A stretch of DNA of 64,000 nucleotides, from assembly GCA_051209155.1 (NCBI GenBank), contig JBPJGB010000003.1; one strand, 5' to 3'. Positions 55,746 through 64,000 of this stretch are shown here, one piece after another. The notes under the pieces were generated by a model, which had not been told where the DNA came from, made no database searches, and saw only the letters and a program-made list of their open reading frames with translations. Position 1 is the first letter of the stretch. Each line of letters begins with the position of its first letter. This DNA is from Actomonas sp051209155. GTDB lineage: Bacteria > Verrucomicrobiota > Verrucomicrobiia > Opitutales > Opitutaceae. The translations under genes were made by a program, and so were the position numbers.

Positions 55746-56837
55746 ATGCCGTCTCCCGCATCTCCGCCTCCCGGTCGTGTCCTGCGCCAGCTCAAGAGCG
55801 GCTATTGGGATTCCACCGAGCTTCTCGAGATGCCGGACGGATCCCGTCGAGTCCGCAAACACAACAAATCCGCCACCACCACCGCCGGCCCTTGGGGCGC
55901 TGAGTCGCTGCGTCGCGAAATCCGCTTTCTGCAACAACTGGAGCCCACTGCCGCGCGCCACTTTCCCCCGGTCCTCGCCGCATGGGATTCGGACGGAAAT
56001 ATCGGCTACGATATGCCGTTTTACGCCGCGCATCGCGACGCCGGCGCCCACGCGGCCAATGCCGCCGATCTTTTGCCACAGTCGGAGATCGACGACTTTC
56101 AATCCCAACTCGCCCAAGCCGTCGTCGGCGACCTCCATAAAGGAAGCACCTCGCCGGCGCCGCTGTCGGAGCATTTTCATCAAACCGTAACCGAGGCACT
56201 CGCGGGCCTGACGACCGACCCCACCCTACCTCCCCTGTTGGAAGCTTCCATGATCCGGCTCAACGGCGACGACGTTGCCGGACCTCGGGCTGCGTGGAAC
56301 ACCATTCGCAACCACTCGGACCTGCTGCCCCAGCTCGACGCCAGCCCTGCGGTCCGCCTGCACGGAGACTTTTTCCTCGAGAACCTGCTCTGGCGTCGGG
56401 CATCAACCGCAGCCGTGCCGCCGGACGATACGATCCCGGCATTGCGACTCATCGATCCCGTTTCGGTCGCCGGAATCAGCGTCGGCCCCGCCCTCTTCGA
56501 CTTGGTCAAATACGTGTCCTACGCCACCGGCGAACTGCTCGCCCTGCGCTCCGAGTGGGTTCACGTTACGGGCTTCGACGACGACGCCTTGGATTTCACC
56601 TACGCGGTGGACTGGAACGCGCCGGGTCTGTCGCCCTTCGGCGACCGCAACTGGTATCAGGTTTTTCGTGACGCTTTCATCGCGCGCCACGGCGTGCCGG
56701 ATCCCGCACTCTACCCGCTCATCGACGGCTACTTCAGTATGGCCATGGCGCTAAACACGCGCGGCCAACAGCGTCAGGCCCGCCTCCTCAAGGCGACGTG
56801 GGAGTTTCATCGGGCACTGCAGGCGGCGCGGGCGTAG
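55746..56837 (+). CDS. Phosphotransferase/aminoglycoside-kinase-like protein
   Basis: The 363-residue protein has a kinase-like C-terminal lobe with VRLHGDFFLENLLWR (the catalytic HGDxxxxN pattern) and LRLIDPVSV (the metal-binding DxG-like Asp), and FDLVKYVSYATGELLALRSE. The N-terminal lobe (LKSGYWDSTELLEMPDGSRR, RKHNKSA with a likely ATP lysine) fits the APH/choline-kinase fold. It is longer than typical; the target (a sugar, amine or peptide) is unknown. Its 3' end overlaps the convergent amidase gene by 50 bp. Confidence 0.78.
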   Translation: MPSPASPPPGRVLRQLKSGYWDSTELLEMPDGSRRVRKHNKSATTTAGPWGAESLRREIRFLQQLEPTAARHFPPVLAAWDSDGNIGYDMPFYAAHRDAGAHAANAADLLPQSEIDDFQSQLAQAVVGDLHKGSTSPAPLSEHFHQTVTEALAGLTTDPTLPPLLEASMIRLNGDDVAGPRAAWNTIRNHSDLLPQLDASPAVRLHGDFFLENLLWRRASTAAVPPDDTIPALRLIDPVSVAGISVGPALFDLVKYVSYATGELLALRSEWVHVTGFDDDALDFTYAVDWNAPGLSPFGDRNWYQVFRDAFIARHGVPDPALYPLIDGYFSMAMALNTRGQQRQARLLKATWEFHRALQAARA

Positions 56838-57960
56838 GCGCCATCAGCGCGCGGGCCTCCGCCAAGAGCCGCTCCCACTGCAGCGCCGGCCCGGGGTCGA
56901 CTTTGTTGCGCTGAATATGGAAATGCCCCAGCACCCCGCCAAAGGACCGCCATGCCTCCGCCTCCATCGTGCTGGTGAGCACCGCGCCGTCAGCAGCCCG
57001 CGGCACCTCGCAACGGATCTTCGGGAAAACCGTGCACAAGGCCGCGGTGAGTTTGGCCAGGGCCGTGTATTGCGCCGGCGTAAGGTCATACTGGTAAAAC
57101 GTCTCCCCGTGAATCGGACCGGCGATCATATCGGGTCGATCGGGCCGCAGCGCGGCCGCCGGGTTTCGCAATGCCTCCGGATGCGCGTCGGCCGGGATCC
57201 GCAGCTCGGCCTTCCCGTCTTCCGACATCGCATACCATTGCAGCAGAGGCTTTGCCCCGGAGTCCGGATAGGCGCCGATATTCGCGATTTCGATGCCAAT
57301 CGACCGGCTGTTTGCGATCGTCGCATGCCAAGCCCGTTCCTTGAGATCGAGCGTTTGATAGATCGTGCCATCCACATCCAACATGAAGTGGATGCTCAGC
57401 CCACGATCGTCGTGCAGCCGCTCAAAACAACGACGGCTCGTTCCACTCGCATCGTAGTGCAGCACGAACTGATCAACGACGTCCTGCAGCAAGGGCAGCT
57501 CCCAACCGCCACCGCGAACGCGCTCGATTTGCGCCGCCGTGAGCACGGCCTCGCGAACCCCGTAACGGTTCGGAGTCGAAAGCTGCGGATTGGCGGCATG
57601 GCTCTGCGGCCAGTCTGCCTCCGCCCATGGCGCGAAGCGCCGCTCCACCCGATAACCGTCGTAACCACCGGGGTCCGTCCAAAGCACCACCGGAGTCCCA
57701 ATGTGAAACAATTGCCCCGCCACCATGATCTCGTCGCCGGCACGCGCCAACCGCGTCCCGGGGAACGGAACGGGCGGTTCAACCGGGGCCACCTCAGCCT
57801 CGACGATCTCCTCCACGACGACAACCGGCTCGGGCTCAACCTTCACCTCAACGACTGGCTCAACGGCCTGCGGTGGCGGTGGCGGCGGCTCAGGCACCGT
57901 CTCACACCCTGCCCAGCAGAGTGCGCTCAACAAAAGGCAGACGTTTCTCAGCCACGCCAT
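56788..57960 (-). CDS. Lipoprotein N-acetylmuramoyl-L-alanine amidase
   Basis: The 390-residue protein has a lipoprotein signal (MAWLRNVCLLLSALCWAGC, Cys at residue 19), a Pro/Val/Glu-rich linker (about 20-75) suited to cross part of the periplasm, and an amidase_2 domain with the zinc-site pattern QFVLHYDASGTS, SIHFMLDVDGTIYQTLD and HATIANSRSIGIEIANIG. It cleaves the bond between MurNAc and the stem peptide, probably for wall recycling or turnover. It starts 7 bp after gltX, so the two are cotranscribed. Confidence 0.88.
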   Translation of the reverse strand: MAWLRNVCLLLSALCWAGCETVPEPPPPPPQAVEPVVEVKVEPEPVVVVEEIVEAEVAPVEPPVPFPGTRLARAGDEIMVAGQLFHIGTPVVLWTDPGGYDGYRVERRFAPWAEADWPQSHAANPQLSTPNRYGVREAVLTAAQIERVRGGGWELPLLQDVVDQFVLHYDASGTSRRCFERLHDDRGLSIHFMLDVDGTIYQTLDLKERAWHATIANSRSIGIEIANIGAYPDSGAKPLLQWYAMSEDGKAELRIPADAHPEALRNPAAALRPDRPDMIAGPIHGETFYQYDLTPAQYTALAKLTAALCTVFPKIRCEVPRAADGAVLTSTMEAEAWRSFGGVLGHFHIQRNKVDPGPALQWERLLAEARALMAPTPAPPAVPDETPTSP

Positions 57961-57967
57961 GACGGAA

Positions 57968-59305
57968 TCACTCCGCCGCCGGAGGCTGGGCGATGAAACG
58001 ATCGAAGCGGGCCAGAACCTTTTCTTTGCCAAGGACGCGGAATATCTGGGTCAGCCCCGGCCCGGCGTTGGTGCCCGTCGTGGCCAGTCGGGCCACAGCT
58101 TGGTAATCGCCGAACCCGCGCCCCTGCGCTTCGGCGAAGGCTTTGATCGCCTCTTCGACCGCGGTCTCATCAGCGAGATCAAGATCGCCCGCCAGCAGGT
58201 CACGCAGCTCGCGCAAGCGATCCAGGGGTTCGCCTTTCTTCAGCACCTTCTTCACCGCCTTGTCGTTCCATGGAAAGTCCTCCGTAAAGAAATACACCGT
58301 GTAGTCCGGCAGTTCATCGATGGCCTTCACCTTGGGCTGACTGATCGCGATCACATCGGCAAAGTAGGCTTCGTCCGCCGCCGCCATGACGGCGGCGTTA
58401 GCCTCAGTCTGGCCGAAGAACTGCCGCGCCCGGGCCAGATAATCGGCGGCCGGCAGCTCCAGCAGATACTGCATGTTCATGTGCGCCATCTTGCGGTCAT
58501 CAAAGCGCGCATTGCTTTGGTTTACCCCGGGGAAATCGAAGCGCTCGATGATCTCACTGATCGGCATCTTCTCGCTGTCGTCCTTGGGGTTCCAGCCCAG
58601 CAAGCAGAGGAAGTTGACCACCGCCTCCGGCAAGTATCCGCGCTGCTGATACTCCTCAATGAGCGCCCCCTGGTCGCGCTTCGACATTTTACCCGGCCCG
58701 TCCTGCTTGAGGATGAGCGGGATGTGGGCAAAGGTCGGCAGCGGTGCACCGAAGGCCTTGAAGAGCTCGGTGTGTTTGCTGGTGTTGGACAGGTGGTCTT
58801 CGCCGCGAATCACGTGCGTCACGCCCATGGAGATGTCGTCGACGACGTTCACAAAGTGGAACACCGGGTTCCCATCGGAGCGGATGATCACGAAGTCCTT
58901 CTCCTCCGTGCGCTCAACCCGGCCGCGAATGGCATCCTCGATGATCTGCGGCTCGCCGGAGATCTTGAACCAAGTCGCACCGTCCTGCTCATAAACGCGC
59001 CCCGTGGCGCGGAGTTTTTCCAAATATTCGGCGTAAACGTGGGCCCGCTCGCTCTGGCGATAGGGGCCAAAATCACCGCCAACCTGCGGCCCCTCGTCCC
59101 AATTGAGACCGAGCCAGCGCATGCTCTCGTAGATCACATTGAGGAAGGCCTCGCTGTTGCGCTCCTTGTCGGTGTCCTCCACGCGCAGGATGAAGGTGCC
59201 GCCCGTGTGGCGGGCATAGAGCCAGTTGAACAGGGCGGTGCGGGCACTGCCGATGTGGAAGAACCCCGTGGGACTGGGAGCGAAACGAACGCGGACTTGG
59301 GACAT
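57968..59305 (-). CDS. gltX: Glutamyl-tRNA synthetase, short form
   Basis: The 445-residue enzyme charges tRNA-Glu. Class I signatures are intact: PSPTGFFHIGSARTALFNWL, VEDTDKERN, the KMSKS loop GPGKMSKRDQGA, and LCLLGWNPKDDSEKM. Between the first Rossmann part and FVIIRSDGNPVFHFVNVVDD the sequence goes directly from YLEKLRATGRVYEQDGATWF to the next strand, so about 40 residues of the connective/acceptor-binding region, where many GluRS proteins carry a zinc-binding or degenerate loop, are missing. All else is normal. Confidence 0.95.
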   Translation of the reverse strand: MSQVRVRFAPSPTGFFHIGSARTALFNWLYARHTGGTFILRVEDTDKERNSEAFLNVIYESMRWLGLNWDEGPQVGGDFGPYRQSERAHVYAEYLEKLRATGRVYEQDGATWFKISGEPQIIEDAIRGRVERTEEKDFVIIRSDGNPVFHFVNVVDDISMGVTHVIRGEDHLSNTSKHTELFKAFGAPLPTFAHIPLILKQDGPGKMSKRDQGALIEEYQQRGYLPEAVVNFLCLLGWNPKDDSEKMPISEIIERFDFPGVNQSNARFDDRKMAHMNMQYLLELPAADYLARARQFFGQTEANAAVMAAADEAYFADVIAISQPKVKAIDELPDYTVYFFTEDFPWNDKAVKKVLKKGEPLDRLRELRDLLAGDLDLADETAVEEAIKAFAEAQGRGFGDYQAVARLATTGTNAGPGLTQIFRVLGKEKVLARFDRFIAQPPAAE

Positions 59306-59400
59306 GGGAGGAAAAACGCGGCTTGAGACAGACGAGACCCGCCAACAAGAACGTCCGCGTGTCTGCTGTCAAAACCTGCCCTTTGGACCCCGCCCAATTC

Positions 59401-60123
59401 ATGAACGACTTCCGGGCAGAGGCACTGCGGCAGGGCTTCGTCGAGGAACCGCTGACCGAAGTCGGCAGCGTCCCCCTCTTCGCCTACTCCAAACGCCCTC
59501 GCCCACCCCGCGCCCATCGGCCCCGCATCTACCTCTCCTGTGGCGTGCACGGCGACGAACCCGCGGCCCCGCTGGCCTTGTTGCAGCTGTTGCGCGACGG
59601 CGTCTTTGACCAACGCGCCACGTGGTTGCTGGTGCCCATGCTCAACCCCACCGGCTTCACCGCCGACCGCCGGGAGAACGACGAAGGCATCGACCTCAAC
59701 CGCGACTACAAATCACCACAATCGGTCGAAGTCGCCGCGCACGTGCGGTGGCTGGAACGCCAACCCAACTTCGATCTCGCCCTGTGCCTGCACGAAGATT
59801 GGGAGGCAACCGGGTTTTACCTCTACGAACTCAATACGACCTCCACGCGCGGCCACGCCCGCGCACTCCGCGCCGCCGGTTTGGAGAAACTGCCGATCGA
59901 TCCGGCCGAAGTGATTGACGGACGCCCGATCGACGAGCCAGGCATCATCCGACCGGAATCAGACCCGGCGCTGCGCGAGCAATGGCCGGAAGCCATTTAC
60001 CTGCGCCGCCATCACACCGACCTGTGCTATACGATCGAGACGCCGAGCGCGCGGCCGATGGCCGCCCGCGTCGACACTCACGTCGCAATCGCTCGCCGCG
60101 CGATTGATTGCACGGCGAGCTGA
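59401..60123 (+). CDS. M14-type zinc carboxypeptidase/AstE-like protein
   Basis: The 240-residue protein has the HxxE metal pair in LSCGVHGDEPAAPLALLQLL, IDLNRDYKSPQSVEVAAH, a third metal His in ALCLHEDWEATGFYLYE and the catalytic Glu in CYTIETPSARPM. This matches small M14 peptidases that trim peptidoglycan peptides or aspartoacylase-like enzymes. No signal peptide is present, so it is cytoplasmic. ATG 59401 is chosen as the first start after gltX's promoter region; it is divergent from gltX. Confidence 0.85.
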   Translation: MNDFRAEALRQGFVEEPLTEVGSVPLFAYSKRPRPPRAHRPRIYLSCGVHGDEPAAPLALLQLLRDGVFDQRATWLLVPMLNPTGFTADRRENDEGIDLNRDYKSPQSVEVAAHVRWLERQPNFDLALCLHEDWEATGFYLYELNTTSTRGHARALRAAGLEKLPIDPAEVIDGRPIDEPGIIRPESDPALREQWPEAIYLRRHHTDLCYTIETPSARPMAARVDTHVAIARRAIDCTAS

Positions 60124-60145
60124 GCGCGCGGAACTCCGGGGCCAC

Positions 60146-63100
60146 TCAGTTGAGCTGCTTCAGGTAGGCCTGCTTGGCCTTGCGCCACGCGAGCAGGCAT
60201 TCTTGCTCCAGCGCCAGTCGCTCCCATCCCAATTCGCGGTAGAGTTCGATGCGTTCTTCCAGGAGGTCCCGATCGTAGGGAGCCTCGTCGATCCGCGCAT
60301 TGAGTGTTTCCAGATAAAGCCCGAGCTGACCGCCCGCTCGATAAAGCAGCGCTTCCAACTCGGTCGCCCGATCCGAGGGTTTGTCCTCCCAACGACCGCG
60401 CTCCGCCCAGTGCGCCCACGCGCCGTCAAGGTCGTCTTCAGCGCGGGCCAGGTCGGCTCGCAACAGCTCGATGGTCGCCAGCGTATCGCGGTCGCCGGAC
60501 AACTCCTTTTCCCGCGCAGCGATTTCGTCGCGCTTCTCCAAGTCGCCCGGAGCCGCGACCGGCTTGGCGCCAAAGAAGGCGCTCACAGCGTTGGGGGCCG
60601 CCAACGCCGCGGCCTCGTCGAGCCAGCCGCGCACCGTTGCGAGATCAGGCGCGGGAGTTGCCGTTGCCGGCGCGGCCTCAGCCTCGCCTTCGGCCGCTGC
60701 CTCCGTGTCGTCCTCGTCGGCACTCGACTTGCCCCAGATCTCGCTGGCGAATCCGCCCGCCACCGCGCCGTCGATCGCCTGCTCGACCAAGGCCCGGGGG
60801 TCTTCCGGCCGGGTCGTCAGCAAGTGCTGCAAGACCTCCGCGCGACGGGCCTGCACCGCCGCATCGTCGTTGAAACGTTCATCCCGCAGGAAGGCGAGTT
60901 GCGCATCGGTGAGGCCATCGTCGAGTTTCTCGACGGCGGTCTTCAGGTCTTTGGCCGGTTTGGCCTTCGGATCCTGATTGGTGACCTTCGCGGGCGACTG
61001 CCCGAGGAAATAGCGGAGGGGCAACTCGATCACCGGATGATCGTCGGCGTCGCTGAACGCGATCGTGCCGACGAAGTAGTCGGGGGCGGGTTCCACTTTG
61101 GCCAGATCGTCGACCGCCGTGTCCTTGAGCATCACGATCGACTCACGGCCGGCCCGCAGGTCGACCGACTTCGACGTGCGGCCCGCGAAACGCGCCCGCA
61201 TGTCCGGCGCGACGCCGAGCGACTTCGGCGAATCGAGCGGACGGGCGACCCGCAGTGGAAAGGTTTTCACCGATTGCAGCGCAGCGGCATCGAACGCGGC
61301 AAAGTCGGCGATCACGGTGGTCTTACCCTCCGGGAACTCGATCGATTGTTCGGCGTCGGGAAACCCGTCATAGAGCACCTCGCCGGACTCATGCACCAAA
61401 GTGGTGCGGCCGCCGCCGATGCCATCGGAGGCATCGTAGTCCTGCATATTGAGCAACACCGCTTCCGTCGCCTCCTTGAAGTTGAGTTCATACACCAGCC
61501 GCACCTGCGCTTCACGTTGCGGGCCCGGGTGGCGCGGCGACGCCGGCAGCTCCCCGCGTTCGTCGTCGAAGAACTCCGAGGCCTGGGTCGGCAGATAAAC
61601 CGAAACGGCGTGCTCCAGCTTCGGAGACACGGAAGCCGTGAGATCGCTTCCCGGATTCAACTCCAACGGTAGCCAAGCTTGATTGGGCTCCATCACCACC
61701 GCGGCGCGCGGCGCGCCCACGCCGACCCACTTGAGGTCGAGCTCCAGCGTAACGTCACCCGCCGAATAAAAATACTGGTTGAACGCCAGCTCCACCACGT
61801 GCCCGGCCTTCACCGGAATGTTCATCTCAAACGCATCACCTTCCTCCACCCATTCCACCACTTCCTCTTTATAGGTGTTCTGCGCCGACTCCGCCGCGAT
61901 CGTGATGGCCTGCACAAAAAACCGGCGCGCCACCGGATCGGCCGCGCGGTGCGTTGCCTGCATCTGCAGTCGCTCCACGCCGGCCGGCACCTCATAGAAT
62001 CGGCGCGCCGTCTCGGCCGGCGACAGTTCCACCTTCGTCTTCAATTCGTTGTTTACGAACGCGTCCACCGCCGGACGGACGATCGTGATCGGGATGGAAA
62101 ACACCACGCCGAGCTCGGGCTTTTCAGCCACTCGCGCATCGACGCGGCTCATCAGCACGCCGCCGTTCTGGGCGGATGCCGCATCGACTGGCGGAATGTC
62201 CAGGAACATTGAAAAACGTCGGGTCCCATTGGCCACGTGGAGGTAGTCAGGAACCTGCACCCAATCATCCGCGGCGGTCAGGATGAGGTCGGTCTCAAAT
62301 CCATACCGCGCCTCACTGTCGACGTCATCGCCCCAGGCCGGCGTCACCGCGACCGCCACCCGCCGCCGCGGCTCCGTGAGGTCTTCGCGCAGGTAAAGAC
62401 CACGACCCTCGGCCGCAAAGGAGCCACCCTCGATCTCCAGGTCGTAGTAGGCACTGAACGCGGGCTCGTTTTGCAGAGCCTGCAGTTTGGCCCAGGCGCC
62501 CGGCGCATTCACCATGCCCTGTCCCTGCGTGAAGTTGTCCTCCGCCGGCAAGGCCGATGCGCCCAGCATCAGCGCCTGCCGCATCAACACGGCCGACGCC
62601 TTCACGCCGTTTTGTTTGGCGGCGCTCATGACCAGGGCCGCCACGCCCGAAGCATTGGGCGCCGCCATGGAGGTGCCATTGATCATCTCCGCGCCGCGCA
62701 ACGATTCCGCCGAGTAGGCCGCCCAAGCGGCGCCGGGCGCCATCACGTCGACCCCCAGATCGCCGTCTTTGGTGGGGCCACGACTGGTAAACTGCAGGGC
62801 CGCATCCGGACTGCGATCCACCGCATTGTAGAGCACTCGCGCCATGTCGGCGGAGGCATAAGCACCCACACCGAGCACACGGGATGCCTCGCCGCCCGCG
62901 GACCCGGCGGTGCTGAGTCCCGGTCCTTCATTACCCGCCGACATGACCGCGAGGATGCCGTAGCGCTCGACCATGCGGGTGTAGAGCGTGCTGTTGGCAT
63001 CCTTGCCGTCCTGAAAGAGACTCGAGCCCCCCCAACTCGCGTTCATGATGTCCACCCCGTGCTGTGCCGCCGCCGCAAGTGCGCGGCGCTCACTCAAACC

Positions 63101-64000
63101 GTAGGAACTCCCGCGAGTCCGGATGTCACCAATCTTGATCGAAAGAATCTGAGCCCCCGGCGCGACGCCATTGCGAATGGGATTGTCCGGGAAATGCGCC
63201 GAGGCGATCGAAGCCACATGCGTCCCGTGCGTGCCGCTCACGGTGACGATCGAAAGCAAATCCCCCCCTTCGTAGACCTGCACCCCGAAGGTGGCATGGG
63301 TTTCTTCGTCGAAGGTGCCGTATTCGCCCGCGACCCCATAGGGGCGCAGCAACGTTTCATCGGCCATATCACCGTCAAAATCAGTGTCGATCAAGACGCG
63401 CCAATGGGTGCCGTCATGCCAGACCACGCAATCGAAGATCGGTCCCGGTCCGGACCCCAACAGTCCATCCTCCAGCGCCTCCCGCAACTCGGCCCGCGCG
63501 ACCTGATCGGACTCCGCCCGGGTGCGATCCGCCGCCGCCTTCTTCCGCGCGGCTGCTAGTTCCTCGCTGTCCTCGCGTTCCCGCGCCGCGCGCACCAGAC
63601 TGAGCTCAGCCTCCCAGGACGCCTCGATGCGCGACTGCAAGCGGCCAAAAACCGAACCACTGAACAGTTCCGCCGCCCGCTTGAGGCCGAGGTGGAAGTC
63701 ACCGCTGGGATTGCTCACCCCATCCGGCAGCGTAAGCACGCGGCCGCTCAAACCAATCAGCGTGCCGTCTGCGGCGCGCTGCGCCACGGCGCTCGTATCA
63801 ACATCTCCACTACCACTGCCATCGATGATATCAACCACTTTGCGCGCACCGGTCGTCGTCACGGCCAGTCCCGCCGCCGCGGGATCGACCCCGGTGTCAA
63901 AAACCGCGATCACCACCCCGCGACCATCGTAGCTCGGATTGTCGGCGATGAATACATCCGCCCCCACCTCGCGCTTCGGGATGAGCCCCGACTGCAAAGT
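60146..64000 (-). CDS. Tripeptidyl-peptidase-II-like giant subtilisin (partial, N-terminus outside window)
   Basis: About 1284 residues are visible; the frame is open to the window end and the first possible start there is only a TTG, so the true N-terminus lies to the right. Catalytic residues of family S8: Asp in AVFDTGVDPAAAG, His in VSGTHGTHVASIASAHFPD, Ser in MINGTSMAAPNASGVAALVM. Asp-to-His spacing is about 225 residues and His-to-Ser about 183, the long insert that marks tripeptidyl peptidase II. The start GLIPKREVGADVFIADNPSY also resembles TPP II. The remaining 750 residues hold beta-rich domains and a helical tail, which in eukaryotes drive assembly into giant spindles. Convergent with the M14 gene (22-bp gap). 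Confidence 0.85.
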   Translation of the reverse strand, partial: TLQSGLIPKREVGADVFIADNPSYDGRGVVIAVFDTGVDPAAAGLAVTTTGARKVVDIIDGSGSGDVDTSAVAQRAADGTLIGLSGRVLTLPDGVSNPSGDFHLGLKRAAELFSGSVFGRLQSRIEASWEAELSLVRAAREREDSEELAAARKKAAADRTRAESDQVARAELREALEDGLLGSGPGPIFDCVVWHDGTHWRVLIDTDFDGDMADETLLRPYGVAGEYGTFDEETHATFGVQVYEGGDLLSIVTVSGTHGTHVASIASAHFPDNPIRNGVAPGAQILSIKIGDIRTRGSSYGLSERRALAAAAQHGVDIMNASWGGSSLFQDGKDANSTLYTRMVERYGILAVMSAGNEGPGLSTAGSAGGEASRVLGVGAYASADMARVLYNAVDRSPDAALQFTSRGPTKDGDLGVDVMAPGAAWAAYSAESLRGAEMINGTSMAAPNASGVAALVMSAAKQNGVKASAVLMRQALMLGASALPAEDNFTQGQGMVNAPGAWAKLQALQNEPAFSAYYDLEIEGGSFAAEGRGLYLREDLTEPRRRVAVAVTPAWGDDVDSEARYGFETDLILTAADDWVQVPDYLHVANGTRRFSMFLDIPPVDAASAQNGGVLMSRVDARVAEKPELGVVFSIPITIVRPAVDAFVNNELKTKVELSPAETARRFYEVPAGVERLQMQATHRAADPVARRFFVQAITIAAESAQNTYKEEVVEWVEEGDAFEMNIPVKAGHVVELAFNQYFYSAGDVTLELDLKWVGVGAPRAAVVMEPNQAWLPLELNPGSDLTASVSPKLEHAVSVYLPTQASEFFDDERGELPASPRHPGPQREAQVRLVYELNFKEATEAVLLNMQDYDASDGIGGGRTTLVHESGEVLYDGFPDAEQSIEFPEGKTTVIADFAAFDAAALQSVKTFPLRVARPLDSPKSLGVAPDMRARFAGRTSKSVDLRAGRESIVMLKDTAVDDLAKVEPAPDYFVGTIAFSDADDHPVIELPLRYFLGQSPAKVTNQDPKAKPAKDLKTAVEKLDDGLTDAQLAFLRDERFNDDAAVQARRAEVLQHLLTTRPEDPRALVEQAIDGAVAGGFASEIWGKSSADEDDTEAAAEGEAEAAPATATPAPDLATVRGWLDEAAALAAPNAVSAFFGAKPVAAPGDLEKRDEIAAREKELSGDRDTLATIELLRADLARAEDDLDGAWAHWAERGRWEDKPSDRATELEALLYRAGGQLGLYLETLNARIDEAPYDRDLLEERIELYRELGWERLALEQECLLAWRKAKQAYLKQLN

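Overview
The window looks like chromosomal DNA of a GC-rich Verrucomicrobiota bacterium, most likely of the Opitutaceae. Three things support this: a PVC-type protein joining a beta-propeller, HEAT repeats and a CxxCH haem site; DUF1080, exosortase and FabV genes; and a complete methylmalonyl-CoA module with a Na+-pumping decarboxylase, as expected of a propionate-forming relative of Opitutus. This placement is inferred from gene content and was not tested against a database. Most of the sequence is a dense housekeeping backbone. No phage, IS transposase, CRISPR array or rRNA is visible.

Layout. 1-8.2 kb: lpxI, a bifunctional nuclease and a dihydrouridine synthase in one overlapping operon, then sufT, sppA, a large unknown gene, a dapF-like gene that has lost both catalytic cysteines, and an exported redoxin. 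8.4-12.2 kb: an exosortase locus (Cys-rich TPR membrane protein, exosortase-EpsI fusion, a 30-residue membrane peptide, an RskA-like membrane protein). 12.2-18.4 kb: fabV, a RidA-like protein, an amidase, a DUF3891 protein, an amidohydrolase and a purine permease. 18.5-22.7 kb: a tandem GTP-cyclohydrolase-II-like protein and a SIS protein, each preceded by the same kind of repeat-rich leader, then an AT-richer orphan and a REP-like repeat. 22.8-33.7 kb: an SDR protein, then meaB, mutB and mutA on the minus strand facing mce and mmdA/C/D/B on the plus strand. Together these interconvert succinyl-CoA, methylmalonyl-CoA and propionyl-CoA and couple decarboxylation to Na+ export. 33.8-39.1 kb: a Tat-exported sugar-isomerase-like protein, the giant PVC haem protein and radC. 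39.2-42.4 kb: tRNA-Ser, an unknown gene, a phosphoesterase, an isochorismatase-like protein and a YhaM-type nuclease. 42.5-48.8 kb: a minus-strand type IV pilus operon with two PilB/GspE ATPases, PilT and PilC. 48.9-55.2 kb: rho with a long disordered N-terminus, coaE, an HD protein, comM/yifB and a DUF1080 protein. 55.2-64 kb: tRNA-Tyr, a phosphotransferase, a lipoprotein amidase, a short gltX, an M14 peptidase and a partial tripeptidyl-peptidase-II-like protease cut by the window end.

The most unusual signals are: (1) the DapF homologue with Ser at both Cys positions; (2) both tRNA genes followed 193-194 bp downstream by an exact copy of their own 3' end; (3) the duplicated RibA protein whose second half has lost its zinc ligands; (4) a 220-bp element with 35-bp inverted repeats between two convergent genes; and (5) a family of purine-rich intergenic repeat words upstream of two neighbouring genes. 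All coordinates were read by eye. Function calls rest on recognised motifs, not on searches.
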